From Photorhabdus australis DSM 17609 (GTDB lineage Bacteria; Pseudomonadota; Gammaproteobacteria; Enterobacterales; Enterobacteriaceae): 64,000 bases of DNA. Location: contig NZ_JONO01000011.1 of assembly GCF_000711895.1 (NCBI RefSeq), positions 46,414 to 110,413 of the forward strand, written 5' to 3'. Positions within the stretch are counted from its first letter, which is position 1. Each line of letters starts with the position of its first letter. The notes under the pieces are model-generated. The model was not told the DNA's origin. It saw nothing but the letters and a program-made list of their open reading frames with translations, and did not search any database. The position numbers were made by a program, and so were the translations under genes. This document shows positions 1-9,996 of the stretch, in pieces.

Positions 1-81
1 CATTATCTGTCATATGGGGGGAAATAAAAGCCAGCATAGAGCTGACTGTTTATTATCTCTCTATCTATTATTAATTCTTAT

Positions 82-540
82 CTATCTGTTTTCAATGAGG
101 AATTTATAAATCCTTTCTAAATCATCAAGTTGATAGACAGAGATATATAATTTTTTATTTTCCAGACCAATAACCAGAATACCATCTTCAGATAAATTTA
201 TGGTTTTTATCTGGTCGTAAGAAATAAACGTATTTACATAGAAAAAGCCATTGCTTTTAAATAACAATTTAGGTGAGCGTATGTAGGCAATATAAATAGT
301 CACCAGGATAGTAAATAACAATAAGTATGTGGTTAAACGACTACCATGAGAAGTGATGTTATTATAAACAACAATAAGTATCAGGATAATAAAGATGAAA
401 GCGTCAATTCTATGTTTTCTTTTTAACTTTATTTGTAAATAAGTTTTTCCTTTCAGCAAATTAACCACAAATTCATCATAGATAGCGAAAATCAGCATTA
501 GTACGATTAATCCAACTAATACCATATCATTGAGGCTCAT
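82..540 (-). CDS. yobD: UPF0266 family inner-membrane protein YobD
   Basis: The 152-residue protein has three hydrophobic segments near the N-terminus (about residues 6-23, 47-62 and 70-88), then a soluble C-terminal half of about 60 residues. It matches my memory of E. coli YobD (UPF0266/DUF986), whose function is unknown. It lies downstream of manXYZ on the same strand, as in E. coli, but a 330-bp gap filled by nested ERIC elements separates it from manZ. It may therefore be transcribed separately or only by read-through. The start is the ATG at 540. Identity is fairly sure; no role can be assigned. Confidence 0.85.
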   Translation of the reverse strand: MSLNDMVLVGLIVLMLIFAIYDEFVVNLLKGKTYLQIKLKRKHRIDAFIFIILILIVVYNNITSHGSRLTTYLLLFTILVTIYIAYIRSPKLLFKSNGFFYVNTFISYDQIKTINLSEDGILVIGLENKKLYISVYQLDDLERIYKFLIENR

Positions 541-613
541 TCTTTAATCCCTGTTTTGTTGTAAAAAAGAATAATGTGGGGAGGAATTCCTCCCCGTATG
601 ATTAATGGGATGA

Positions 614-867
614 TATACCCGTTATTTTTCAAGTTGCTTCTTTAGTTGGCTGTACTCACTCACCCCGGTCACCTAGTTATCTATACCCTTCATCTTTCAA
701 GCTGCGGTTTTGTTGGCTGCGTTCACTTACCCCAGTCACATAGTTATCTATGCTCCTGGGGATGCGTTCTCTTGCCACCGCCCTGCAACTTGAAATCTAT
801 TGGGTATATGCTCCCGAGGATTCGCTCCCTTGCCGTCGCGATGCATCTTGAAATCTATTTGGGTATA
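614..867. repeat. ERIC element (outer copy, interrupted by a second ERIC)
   Basis: The ends carry the ERIC termini: TATACCC at 614 and GGGTATA at 861-867. The arms read through the usual ERIC core (TTTCAAGTTGC, GTTGGCTG, ACTCACTCACCCCGGTCAC and, on the far side, ATTCGCTCCCTTGCCGTCGC). The element is split at 682-808 by a complete second ERIC. Removing the inner copy and one TA leaves about 129 bp, close to the 127-bp family length. It lies between yobD and manZ. Confidence 0.93.
682..808. repeat. ERIC element (inner copy, 127 bp)
   Basis: This complete ERIC of exactly 127 bp runs from TATACCC (682) to GGGTATA (808). It contains the central CCCAGTCACATAGTTATC / CTCCTGGGGATGCG palindrome. It sits inside another ERIC, and a TA dinucleotide flanks it on both sides (682-683 and 807-808). 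This agrees with insertion at TA with duplication of the dinucleotide. Confidence 0.93.
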
Positions 868-870
868 GTT

Positions 871-1746
871 TTATAGGCCGAGGAAACCAAACCTGGCGCC
901 AATAATCCCCAGAATGAAGAAGCCGATAATAATCCAGAGGGCATTGACTTTATGCCGCAATAGCCACATACAGGCAAATGTCAGTAAAAGTGGTACAAGG
1001 CCCGGCATCAGTTGATCAAGGATATTCTGAACCGTTGTGATTGTTTTTTCACCTGTTTGTTGGTTAGGAATTTCTGATACAACCAGTGGAATATTCACTT
1101 TCGTCCATTTATTGACCAATGCTCCCATGACAAATAGACCAAGGATCGATGCCCCCTCTGTCATTTTTTGCAGGAAGCCACCGCCCATATCCTGAACGAT
1201 ATTAATCCCTTTCTTATAGCCGTAGGAAATGCCTGAGTAGAGAACTAACAGGCGTACTAAGTTGAATAAAAAGAAGAATAGTACAGGCCCAAGCCAGCTA
1301 CCACTCATCGCGAGACCTGCACCCAGAGCAGCAAACACCGGGCGGACTGTGCCCCAGAAAATTGGGTCACCAACACCCGCCAGTGGCCCCATCAAACCGA
1401 CTTTGATGCCGTTGATAGCACCATCATCAATTGTCGCTCCATTAGCCCGCTGCTCTTCCATTGCCATAGTGACACCCAATACCGGTGCGACGACGTAAGG
1501 ATGAGTGTTAAAGAATTCAAGATGGCGTTTAATCGCTTGTTTACGCTCATCGGTATTTTCTGGGTACAGACGGCGAAGGGCTGGAACCATAGAAAAACAG
1601 AAACCCAGTGCTTGCATGCGTTCAAAGTTCCATGAACCTTGGAATACATTAGAACGGAGGAATACACCACGGATATCGCTTGGTGTCAGTTTTTTCTGGT
1701 CTGCTGTCTGAGCAGTCGTTTTTGTTGTATCTAACATGTTGCTCAT
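871..1746 (-). CDS. manZ: Mannose-specific PTS enzyme IID component
   Basis: ManZ is the IID membrane subunit of the mannose/glucose/glucosamine phosphotransferase system. With ManY it forms the sugar channel, and ManX phosphorylates the incoming sugar. The 291-residue protein has the family features: an N-terminal amphipathic region (SDIRGVFLRSNVFQGSWNFE), the GPLAGVGDPIFWGT segment around residue 117, and hydrophobic stretches at the C-terminus. It lies 5 bp downstream of manY and closes the manXYZ operon. The start ATG at 1746 is preceded by a GAGGATGAG-type ribosome site. Complete and apparently functional. Confidence 0.97.
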   Translation of the reverse strand: MSNMLDTTKTTAQTADQKKLTPSDIRGVFLRSNVFQGSWNFERMQALGFCFSMVPALRRLYPENTDERKQAIKRHLEFFNTHPYVVAPVLGVTMAMEEQRANGATIDDGAINGIKVGLMGPLAGVGDPIFWGTVRPVFAALGAGLAMSGSWLGPVLFFFLFNLVRLLVLYSGISYGYKKGINIVQDMGGGFLQKMTEGASILGLFVMGALVNKWTKVNIPLVVSEIPNQQTGEKTITTVQNILDQLMPGLVPLLLTFACMWLLRHKVNALWIIIGFFILGIIGARFGFLGL

Positions 1747-1751
1747 CCTCT

Positions 1752-2555
1752 TTAGTCTAATTCGTTATCAAGGTCGTTATTGGTGTGTCCAGGGGCAGCA
1801 GTAACCACCTGAGATTTGTTGTATTTAGGGCTGAGTTGAATGTATAGCACTGCCATCACAATACCAATGATACCTAATGCTACCAGGTTGAACTCAGTAA
1901 ATGCCGCAGTAACAAAACCGAGATAGAAGAATGGCATTAAGTAGCCAGCACGCATCATATTGATGACCATTGCATAACCCACAACCACGATCATACCACC
2001 CGCAATATTCAGGCCGTTTGTTACAACCTCAGGGATAGAGGCGAGCAATTGCTGAACTTCGTTGGTTCCAACGGATAGGGCAACAATCAAAGCAGGGATG
2101 GCGATACGCATGGCCTGAAGCAGTAATGCGGATAAATGGATAAAGCTGATAGCCCGAAGGTTGCCATGTTCTGCTGCATTGTCAGCGGCATGCTGGAATG
2201 CAACTGTGATGGTACGTACAATGATAGTCAGCACTTGTCCTGCGGCTGCCAAAGGAATTGCCAGAGCGATACCTTCACCGATATCTCGGCCGCCGGCGAT
2301 GACCAAAATAGTTGAGATGATTGATGCTAAAGCTGCATCCGGAGCAATTGCGGCACCGATATTCATCCAGCCAAGTGCGATCATTTCCAGCGTACCGCCG
2401 ATAATGACACCTGTTGTCATGTCACCGAGAATGATTCCGATTAAAGTACAGGCCACAAGTGGGCGATGGAATTGAAATTCATCAAGAATGGAATCCATAC
2501 CTGCGATACAGGCCACGATGAATATCAATGAAATTTGAACAACGGTAATTTCCAT
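1752..2555 (-). CDS. manY: Mannose-specific PTS enzyme IIC component
   Basis: ManY is the IIC permease of the mannose PTS. It is 267 residues and hydrophobic throughout (IALGWMNIGAAIAPDAALAS, AIPLAAAGQVLTIIVRT), matching the family length of about 266. The C-terminal tail (residues 245-267) is polar and cytoplasmic. The gene starts 73 bp after manX and ends 5 bp before manZ, so the three are probably co-transcribed. A GGAGACAAAC ribosome site precedes the ATG at 2555. IIC/IID pairs of this family can also serve as phage-lambda DNA entry pores or bacteriocin receptors in related bacteria; nothing here tests that. Confidence 0.97.
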   Translation of the reverse strand: MEITVVQISLIFIVACIAGMDSILDEFQFHRPLVACTLIGIILGDMTTGVIIGGTLEMIALGWMNIGAAIAPDAALASIISTILVIAGGRDIGEGIALAIPLAAAGQVLTIIVRTITVAFQHAADNAAEHGNLRAISFIHLSALLLQAMRIAIPALIVALSVGTNEVQQLLASIPEVVTNGLNIAGGMIVVVGYAMVINMMRAGYLMPFFYLGFVTAAFTEFNLVALGIIGIVMAVLYIQLSPKYNKSQVVTAAPGHTNNDLDNELD

Positions 2556-2628
2556 TGTTTGTCTCCTGTAACCAAATTAAATTTGGTGAGAAATTTTTGT
2601 CATTGAGTAATAGTTAAATTGCTCTAGT

Positions 2629-3597
2629 TTAATTTTCGTTTTTGACCTTCTGGATCAGATCCATCATTTGCAGACGGGTGTCACTGGCAACTTTACGGGC
2701 TTCAAGCTCAATGCCGCGTTCATCCAATTTTTTGAAGGCTTCAATATCGGTTTCGTCAACAGATATTGCGTTGTTAACTTGTGTTTTTCCCTGTCGGTAT
2801 GCCATTCCACCAATGTTTACAGAAGTGATATTGACCCCATTTTCGACTAGACGTAGAACATCTGTTGGATTTGTAAACAACAACATGACACGTTCATTAG
2901 CATATTTTGGGTTGTTATAAACTCGGATACATTTTGCGACATCAACAACGTGAGCACTGATCCCCGGTGGTGCAACCTGTTTTAATAAGGTAGAGCGGAC
3001 AGTATCGGTAGCAACTTCGTCGCTGACGACAATAATCCGTTTGACGTTAGTTTCTTTTGTCCAACGGGTAGCAACCTGACCATGAATAAGACGGTCATCA
3101 ATGCGGGCCAGTGCAATTTTCATATGACCACCGGTTGATGGTGCAGATGTAAATGCAGCAACGGGGGTTACAGGTTTGGCAGGTTCAACTTTTTGCGGTT
3201 CTTCTGTTTTTAAAGCCCGGATACCTTCTTTCCCTGTTTCCAGGGCGACTGAGACCAATTCTTCTAGAGATGGGTTATCATCGCGGCACATAAAGGCTTC
3301 AACCAGCATCGGGACGTTAACCCCAGTGATAATCTCATAATTCTCGTTATCTACAGCGATACGATTAGCTGCATTGAATGGACTTCCTCCCCATGTATCA
3401 ACGAAAAATAGTACACCTTTTTCTGTGTCAAGCTTTGCCAGTTTACTGTTGTATTTTTCAAATAAAGTATCGGCATTTTCACCAGGAACAAAGTCAATAT
3501 AAGAAACATTTTCTTGTTCTCCAATTAACATCTCTGCAGTATGAAGCAGTTGCTTAGCCGCAGCCCCGTGTGTGCCAATCATAATGGCTATACTCAC
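2629..3597 (-). CDS. manX: Mannose-specific PTS enzyme IIAB component
   Basis: ManX is the cytoplasmic IIAB protein that passes phosphate from HPr to the sugar crossing ManYZ. Domain IIA is residues 1-130, with the phospho-accepting His10 in IGTHG. A Pro/Ala-rich linker spans about residues 132-157. Domain IIB follows, with its active His in DDRLIHGQVATRW near residue 170. Length is 322, against about 323 in E. coli. The start is GTG at 3597, with GAGGGG about 8 nt upstream. It is the first gene of manXYZ. Its promoter must lie in the AT-rich interval up to 4015, where I could not define Mlc or CRP sites with confidence. Confidence 0.97.
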   Translation of the reverse strand: MSIAIMIGTHGAAAKQLLHTAEMLIGEQENVSYIDFVPGENADTLFEKYNSKLAKLDTEKGVLFFVDTWGGSPFNAANRIAVDNENYEIITGVNVPMLVEAFMCRDDNPSLEELVSVALETGKEGIRALKTEEPQKVEPAKPVTPVAAFTSAPSTGGHMKIALARIDDRLIHGQVATRWTKETNVKRIIVVSDEVATDTVRSTLLKQVAPPGISAHVVDVAKCIRVYNNPKYANERVMLLFTNPTDVLRLVENGVNITSVNIGGMAYRQGKTQVNNAISVDETDIEAFKKLDERGIELEARKVASDTRLQMMDLIQKVKNEN

Positions 3598-4015
3598 CTC
3601 ATTTTCCCCTCTGTTTTGTATGTAAACGCAGAATAATTACAATTTACTCCAATAATTTTGATGAATCATTCCTCCAATAAAAAATTTATTTGTATAAATA
3701 ATAGTCTTTTGTTGGTTGGGTGCCTGAATATTTGGCTTGATTTAGACTTTTATCTCTTACTGACTGAGAAAACACCCCGTTAGATTAGCATCAGAACTAC
3801 TATAGAAAAATTGCTATCAGTCAGAAAAAATGAAATAGGTGAACATATTAGCAAGAAAATAATTTAATAAACTAAATATTGTCGAATTTATTTATAATTA
3901 TCTTAAATTTAATTTAAGTTGGATATTAATTTTGTTCCTGGTAACATCTTATTAATTTAAAATTAAAAATATATTCATCTTTTTTGGTTGAAAAACGGAC
4001 TTCATTAAGTTTTGG
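3598..4015. other. AT-rich intergenic region upstream of manX
   Basis: This stretch of about 420 bp has no credible coding sequence on either strand. It must contain the manXYZ promoter (read leftwards). I see no clear operator: no well-matched TGTGA-N6-TCACA CRP site and no convincing Mlc palindrome. The terminator of sdaA borders it on the right. Confidence 0.6.
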
Positions 4016-4048
4016 ATAAAAAATATCCCAACCATGAGGTAGGGATAT
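4016..4048 (-). terminator. Rho-independent terminator of sdaA
   Basis: Read on the minus strand, ATATCCC (4042-4048) pairs with GGGATAT (4023-4029) around a 12-nt loop, followed by a run of T (complement of the A-run at 4018-4022). It lies about 50 bp beyond the sdaA stop codon. Confidence 0.7.
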
Positions 4049-4095
4049 ATTCATCAAGAAGAATGTGCTACTTAAAAAGCAGATTATTTATTTGG

Positions 4096-5460
4096 TTAAT
4101 CACACTGAACTTTAATTGCTAAACCACCGCGGGATGTTTCACGATATTTAGCGTTCATGTCTTTACCTGTTTCGTACATGGTTTCAATAACTTTATCGAG
4201 AGAAACGCGTGGTTCACTAGTACGACGTAAAGCCATACGCGCGGCGTTGATTGCTTTTACTGAAGCAATGGCATTTCTTTCAATACAGGGCACTTGTACT
4301 TGGCCAGCAACTGGGTCACAAGTGAGGCCGAGGTTATGTTCCATGCCGATTTCAGCTGCAATGCAGACCTGTTCTGCGCTACCGCCAAGCAGTTCAGTGA
4401 GACCAGCAGCTGCCATTGAACAGGCAACCCCAACTTCTCCCTGACAACCCACTTCCGCCCCAGAAATAGAGGCATTCATTTTATACAGAATGCCAATAGC
4501 ACCCGAAGCTAGAAAATAGCGGATATAAAGCTCTGGTGTTACAGGTTCAATGCAATGGTTGTAGTAAGCAAGTACGGCGGGAACAATGCCACAAGCGCCA
4601 TTAGTGGGGGCTGTAACAACACGTCCACCAGCAGCATTTTCTTCATTGACTGCTAATGCAAACATGTTTACTAAATCCACGACATTCATTGGATCGTTAG
4701 AGAGATTGTTTGATGCAGTTAACATACGGTGTAGTGCCGCTGCACGGCGTGGTACGCGCAGTGGGCCGGGCAGAACGCCCTCTGTGTTCAGGCCACGTTC
4801 AATACAAGCCTGCATGGTATCCCAAACATCAGCGAAATAGGCATTAATTTCCTCTTGGCTGTGGAGATCCAATTCGTTTTTCATCATTAAACCAGAGATC
4901 GATAGTCCGGTTTTATTACAATTCATCAGCAATTCTTTTGCTGAACTGTATGGATATGAAACGGGTTTGGTATCCTGAGATGGTTTACCAAAATGTTCTT
5001 CATCAACAATAAAACCACCACCAATTGAGTAGTAGGTCTTGCTATAAACTTTTTTGTCACCCGCGAATGCATGAATTTGCATACCATTTTCATGCAGTGA
5101 TAGGTTATCACTACGGAAAACCATGCCACTGTCGCGTGGAAAATCGACTTCATGTAAGCCATTGGCCAGCTTGATACGCTGAGTTTGCTCTACATCACGA
5201 ATAAAACCGGGGATCGAATCAATATCAACAGTTGCTGGCAAGTTGCCTGCCAGTCCCATGATAATGGCTATATCCGTATGGTGGCCCTTACCGGTTAATG
5301 AGAGTGAGCCGTAAACATCGACGGCTACACGCGTGATAGAAGGCATTAGTCCCTGGTTTACCAGATCGTCGACAAACTGTTTGCCGGCTTTCATCGGGCC
5401 AACCGTATGAGAGCTAGATGGGCCGATACCGACCTTAAACATGTCGAAAACGCTAATCAC
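4096..5460 (-). CDS. sdaA: L-serine ammonia-lyase (iron-sulfur L-serine dehydratase)
   Basis: SdaA deaminates L-serine to pyruvate and ammonia in the cytoplasm with a [4Fe-4S] cluster. The 454 residues match the single-chain enterobacterial enzyme. The beta domain opens with [19 protein letters not shown] (residues 9-27). The alpha domain carries the cysteines likely to hold the cluster in [12 protein letters not shown] and [14 protein letters not shown]. It is monocistronic, with its own terminator. The ATG at 5460 follows an AAGGAGTC ribosome site. Paralogues sdaB and tdcG differ mainly in context; position next to nudL-pabB, as in E. coli, supports sdaA. Confidence 0.96.
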   Translation of the reverse strand: MISVFDMFKVGIGPSSSHTVGPMKAGKQFVDDLVNQGLMPSITRVAVDVYGSLSLTGKGHHTDIAIIMGLAGNLPATVDIDSIPGFIRDVEQTQRIKLANGLHEVDFPRDSGMVFRSDNLSLHENGMQIHAFAGDKKVYSKTYYSIGGGFIVDEEHFGKPSQDTKPVSYPYSSAKELLMNCNKTGLSISGLMMKNELDLHSQEEINAYFADVWDTMQACIERGLNTEGVLPGPLRVPRRAAALHRMLTASNNLSNDPMNVVDLVNMFALAVNEENAAGGRVVTAPTNGACGIVPAVLAYYNHCIEPVTPELYIRYFLASGAIGILYKMNASISGAEVGCQGEVGVACSMAAAGLTELLGGSAEQVCIAAEIGMEHNLGLTCDPVAGQVQVPCIERNAIASVKAINAARMALRRTSEPRVSLDKVIETMYETGKDMNAKYRETSRGGLAIKVQCD

Positions 5461-5630
5461 GCCAGACTCCTTAAAAAAGATAGAGATATAGTTATATATA
5501 TTGAGGTACGCTACTTTACTGTGATTTAGTAGTGTTGATAAGGGAGTTTACAGTTTTTTTTGAATTATGATAGCAATGGTGATAAAAATGGACGAAAAAA
5601 ACACAAATTGATTATTTCTGATGATACAGA

Positions 5631-6194
5631 TCAAGTCTGAACCTGTTGAGCCAATTGATGAATGATAGCTGCTGTCAGGCCCCAGATAAGTCGCCCTTGA
5701 TACCAGTAAAAATAGATGCGATGTTGCTGACCACGGCGGTTAACATCAAGGTAATGATAGCTCGAAAGTGAAAGTGCCTCGGATAAAGGGACTTCGAATA
5801 TACTGGAAACTTCTGTTGGGTTGCGGTGAAAAGACAATTCTGGGGGTAATAACCCGATAATGGGTGTCACCAGATAACCGCCAATGCTGTCTAAGGGCAT
5901 GAGTTGTCCCAAAACTTGGACTTTGTGATGGGGTATGTTGACTTCTTCCTCTGCCTCTCGCAGTGCTGTAGCAATTATTGATTTATCTTCAGGATCAGCA
6001 GCACCACCGGGAAAGGCCACTTGACCGGAATGTGATCGTAAAGTGGTAGAGCGCTGCGTCAGTAATAGCGTTGGTTTCGGTTTGCGGATGATCGGTAATA
6101 ATACCGCTGCATGGCGGCGGTTATTTGCAGGCCGTTTAGGATGAGATGGGCGTTGTAACTGAAATCTGTTAATGAAATCAGAGAGTAGTATCAT
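5631..6194 (-). CDS. nudL: Nudix hydrolase, CoA pyrophosphatase family
   Basis: This 187-residue Nudix protein of the YeaB/NudL branch is predicted to split CoA-type pyrophosphates. The Nudix box GGAADPEDKSIIATALREAEEEVNI (written here only as its key residues G61, R79, E80, E83, E84, approximate numbers) is intact. Upstream of it is the NUDIX-CoA signature region LLTQRSTTLRSHSGQVAFPG. The gene overlaps pabB by 4 bp (ATGA), so the two are translationally coupled as in E. coli. Substrate has not been firmly shown for the family in general, so the biochemical role is inferred. Confidence 0.93.
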   Translation of the reverse strand: MILLSDFINRFQLQRPSHPKRPANNRRHAAVLLPIIRKPKPTLLLTQRSTTLRSHSGQVAFPGGAADPEDKSIIATALREAEEEVNIPHHKVQVLGQLMPLDSIGGYLVTPIIGLLPPELSFHRNPTEVSSIFEVPLSEALSLSSYHYLDVNRRGQQHRIYFYWYQGRLIWGLTAAIIHQLAQQVQT

Positions 6195-7564
6195 ATTGGT
6201 TTTATTTTCCCTAATGGTGGCAAAATACAGTTCAATTTATCAAATGTCTCTTGATATTCTTTTTCAGCAATACTGTCCGCAACAATTCCACCACCAGCCC
6301 AACAATATATTTTTCCTTTCTCGGTCAATAGGGTACGAATAGTGATATTGCTATCCATTGTGCCACAGAAACTGATATAGCCAATTGAACCACAATATCC
6401 ATGTCTGCGGTGAGGCTCTAATTCTTCTATTATTTCCATTGCCCGGATTTTCGGAGCACCAGTGATAGAACCTCCGGGAAAGCAGGCTCTTAATAAATCT
6501 GTAGCATGCTGTTCATTTGGTAGTGTTGCGGTAATTGTGCTGACCAGATGATGAACGGCAGGGAATTGTTCAACAATAAATAGTTCAGGTACTTTAACTG
6601 ACCCCGGTGTGGCTACCCGGCCAATATCGTTACGTAACAAATCGACGATCATCAGGTTTTCGGCTCGATCTTTTTTCGATGTTGCTAGTTTTTCAGCCTG
6701 TAATGCATCTTTTTCAGCATCATTTAAACGCGGTAATGTTCCTTTGATAGGACGAGTTTGAATTTGATTATTTTCCAGGAATAAGAAACGCTCAGGAGAG
6801 ACACTGATCATGCTGTTTTCTGGTAAACGGATAAAGGCAGAAAAAGGGGCACGATTTTTCTCATTAAGTTTCGTGAATGCCAGCCATTCATTGCCTTGAT
6901 AATCAGCGCAAAACCGTTGTGACAGATTAACTTGATAACAATCACCTTCTAATAGATAGTTGTGAATGCGGCGGATTTTTTCATTGTATTGCTCCACACT
7001 CATATTTGACTGCCAATCGCTGGTTAGAGTAAAAGTTGTTTCTGACGAATTTTTATGAGACATAAGCCAGTTTAGACGTGCATTAACATCACTGTGACTT
7101 AATAAAGTCACCTTTTTTTTGTGATGATCGACAATCAAAGCCCAGTCATAAATACCTATTGCCATATCTGGAAATGACAACTCATTTTTAGCTTGTGACG
7201 GTAATTTCTCAATACGACGTCCAAGGTCATATCCCCATTGGCCCAATGCACCACCCTGAAATGGTAAATTAGGATTAAATTTTGCTGTGAGATTTAAATT
7301 TTCTAGCTGTGTTTTTAACAGGTAAAAGGGATCTTCTTCAGTAATATAGTTAGTACCATGTTCATTTATTTCGGTTGATTTACCGTGACAGAGAAGCGTG
7401 ATCAGTGGATCTGCAACCAGAATATCAAACCGGTTATGGGCATGGTTTGCAGAGCCGGAATGGAGCAGCATTGCCCAAGGCTGGTTTGAAATCGGCGCGA
7501 AATAGTTGATAGCGATATCTGATTGATAAGGTAATTGTCGTTTTTGCAATGAAGTATTCATCAT
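6191..7564 (-). CDS. pabB: Aminodeoxychorismate synthase component I
   Basis: PabB, with the PabA amidotransferase, turns chorismate into 4-amino-4-deoxychorismate for folate synthesis. The 457-residue protein has the N-terminal anthranilate-synthase-I domain (residues 1-150) and the chorismate-binding domain. Conserved stretches include YQVNLSQRF, SPERFL, RPIKGTLPR, KDRAENLMIVDLLRNDIGR, FPGGSITGAPK and GYCGSIGY. The PIKGT lysine marks PabB rather than TrpE (which has PIAGT). The first gene of a pabB-nudL pair, divergent from yoaH. Family length is about 453, so it is complete. Confidence 0.95.
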   Translation of the reverse strand: MMNTSLQKRQLPYQSDIAINYFAPISNQPWAMLLHSGSANHAHNRFDILVADPLITLLCHGKSTEINEHGTNYITEEDPFYLLKTQLENLNLTAKFNPNLPFQGGALGQWGYDLGRRIEKLPSQAKNELSFPDMAIGIYDWALIVDHHKKKVTLLSHSDVNARLNWLMSHKNSSETTFTLTSDWQSNMSVEQYNEKIRRIHNYLLEGDCYQVNLSQRFCADYQGNEWLAFTKLNEKNRAPFSAFIRLPENSMISVSPERFLFLENNQIQTRPIKGTLPRLNDAEKDALQAEKLATSKKDRAENLMIVDLLRNDIGRVATPGSVKVPELFIVEQFPAVHHLVSTITATLPNEQHATDLLRACFPGGSITGAPKIRAMEIIEELEPHRRHGYCGSIGYISFCGTMDSNITIRTLLTEKGKIYCWAGGGIVADSIAEKEYQETFDKLNCILPPLGKIKPI

Positions 7565-7701
7565 GGTGTCAGTTTTAACAATAGCAACGTAAGAGTTGGC
7601 ATTAATTATTAATCGTCAGAGATTAGCATAGAAATTCACTCCTCACTGAGTTAAAAATCGCTATACTCTTGGTCATTGATCAATTTATTGAGGTTATTCT
7701 C

Positions 7702-7875
7702 GTGTTTTCAGGTATGCCAACATTATCTCATCAGGAACAACAACTGGCAGTGGAGAAAATTCAGCAATTGATGGCTGAAGGAATGAGCAGTGGAGAGGCT
7801 ATTGCGTTGGTCGCACAGGAGCTTCGTGAGAAGCATAGGGGACAAGAGCAGGTTAATGTCGTGTTTGATGATTAA
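7702..7875 (+). CDS. yoaH: UPF0181 family protein YoaH
   Basis: This small protein of 57 residues has the UPF0181 pattern: [14 protein letters not shown], then [20 protein letters not shown], then an acidic tail. I place the start at the GTG at 7702 because TGAGG (7689-7693) lies 8 nt before it and homologues begin MF(A/S)G. A longer reading from the ATG at 7669 would lack homology. It is divergent from pabB, as in E. coli. Function unknown. Confidence 0.9.
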   Translation: MFSGMPTLSHQEQQLAVEKIQQLMAEGMSSGEAIALVAQELREKHRGQEQVNVVFDD

Positions 7876-7988
7876 AAATGAACATAATTAAATTATTTAT
7901 TTAACAATAATCACACATTTTTTTTACCTGACATGTTAGGTTAGCTCCATATTTAATCTCTTTTTTTGAGATATTAACAGGAGGTAGT

Positions 7989-8363
7989 ATGAAAGCATGT
8001 CATATCATTAACAGAGTTGGCCTATCAAGTGCTGCACTTTTATTTACGATTTCATTCACCGTATTCGCTGTTCCAGAGAGCAAACGTGTTGATAAATTTA
8101 TTTCCTGCGATAATTTAACCAAATCGCAGATTGCTGCTCAGGTAAAGCGAGATTTTCTGCAAAACCGTATTAATCGTTGGTTAGAAGATAGAAAACAGTT
8201 GGGAACTTCTACACCAGTCGCGTGGATAAATGTAGAAAATATCACCGCAGATAAAGATGTGTTGGGAGTTCCACTGACTGTTCGTGGCTCTAAGCGTGAT
8301 AAAGATTACCGTGTTGTAGTGGATTGTCAGCAAAATACGATTAGCTATAACGAATTGAAATAA
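7989..8363 (+). CDS. yebF: Secreted protein YebF
   Basis: The 124-residue protein resembles E. coli YebF, a small Sec-exported protein that reaches the medium. It has a signal peptide (residues 1-27, LLFTISFTVFA then VPES). Two cysteines (SCDN near residue 40 and VDCQQ near 113) probably form the family disulfide. Matching stretches include VKRDFLQNRINRW, PVAWINVENI and VPLTVRGSKRDKDYRV. The ribosome site GGAGG lies 6 nt before the ATG. The fold is related to the colicin M immunity protein Cmi, so a role in toxin immunity rather than export alone is possible. Confidence 0.9.
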   Translation: MKACHIINRVGLSSAALLFTISFTVFAVPESKRVDKFISCDNLTKSQIAAQVKRDFLQNRINRWLEDRKQLGTSTPVAWINVENITADKDVLGVPLTVRGSKRDKDYRVVVDCQQNTISYNELK

Positions 8364-8424
8364 CATTTTCTGATGGTTATCTCTCCCGTCATCAGATGGA
8401 TACTAGATTTAGTGTGAGGAGTAA

Positions 8425-9387
<963 letters not shown>

Positions 9388-9395
9388 TCTGATAT

Positions 9396-9417
9396 AGCCA
9401 CCGGTTATCCGGTGGTT
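9396..9417. terminator. Stem-loop between convergent pip and holE
   Basis: CCACCGG (9398-9404) and CCGGTGG (9409-9415) form a 7-bp stem with a TTAT loop between two converging genes. A long T-run is absent on both sides, so termination is likely but unproven. Confidence 0.5.
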
Positions 9418-9436
9418 ATCAATCCTTGCTGGATAA

Positions 9437-9667
9437 TTAGCGGCTTTTTGGCTCGTAAGGTAAACGGGAAAATTGCTTAGATAATTGGCGATAATGTACT
9501 AAACGTTGTTGAAAATACTGCCGAAGAGGTGCGGGTTGTTCCTGCTCAACTGTATCAGGAAGTACTGGCATATTGTAACGTTCCTTAAAAGCTACACTAG
9601 ATGCTGCCAAATCAACATTGACTTTATCCATATCTTCTGCAGAAAGTTCGGCTAGGTTATGTCCCAT
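9437..9667 (-). CDS. holE: DNA polymerase III subunit theta
   Basis: HolE is the small theta subunit that binds and steadies the epsilon proofreading subunit of the Pol III core. Starting at the ATG at 9667 gives 76 residues, the same length as E. coli theta. The conserved stretch [20 protein letters not shown] and the end [11 protein letters not shown] match it. An in-frame TTG at 9682 would add MSETL, but GAGCGAGA sits just before the ATG. Gene order holE-ftnA-yobA resembles the E. coli region around holE and yobA. Confidence 0.95.
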   Translation of the reverse strand: MGHNLAELSAEDMDKVNVDLAASSVAFKERYNMPVLPDTVEQEQPAPLRQYFQQRLVHYRQLSKQFSRLPYEPKSR

Positions 9668-9767
9668 AAGTGTCTCGCTCAATTGAAACTATAAATTCAT
9701 AAAATGACAAAGTTAATCCAGACTGATTTTTCTGGCAAGAACTCAATTAAATATTTTATAAATATAA

Positions 9768-9872
9768 ATAATATTCATTATCATTAAATATAGAGAACTA
9801 TTTGACAATATTATTTTGCGAATAAAATTCATTTTCATTTAAATATATTAAATGAGATTCATTTCCATCTAA
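9768..9872. promoter_or_regulatory. Cluster of Fur-box-like repeats upstream of ftnA
   Basis: Three related motifs lie in the AT-rich holE-ftnA gap: ATTCATTATCATT at 9773, ATTCATTTTCATT at 9827 and ATTCATTTCCATC at 9857. The first two belong to a 26-27-bp repeat (AATAATATTCATTATC... and AATAAAATTCATTTTC...). Each resembles half or more of the Fur consensus. In E. coli, tandem Fur boxes upstream of ftnA activate it by displacing H-NS; a similar arrangement is inferred here. Confidence 0.65.
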
Positions 9873-9996
9873 TTTTGTTGGAAATTATATTATATTTCAA
9901 TGTGATATATATTTTTTAATTATTTTTGTTTGTTGGGTTTTTTTATTTTTATTTAATTGGCATAATACAAGTAAATTAATGATGGGAGGATCTATT

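Noticed and set aside
646..876. Open frame of 76 codons on the plus strand
   Set aside because: It lies entirely within the nested ERIC elements; its translation is that of the repeat.
1262..1498. Long plus-strand frames opposite manZ and manY
   Set aside because: They mirror the codon structure of well-supported minus-strand genes and have no family signature.
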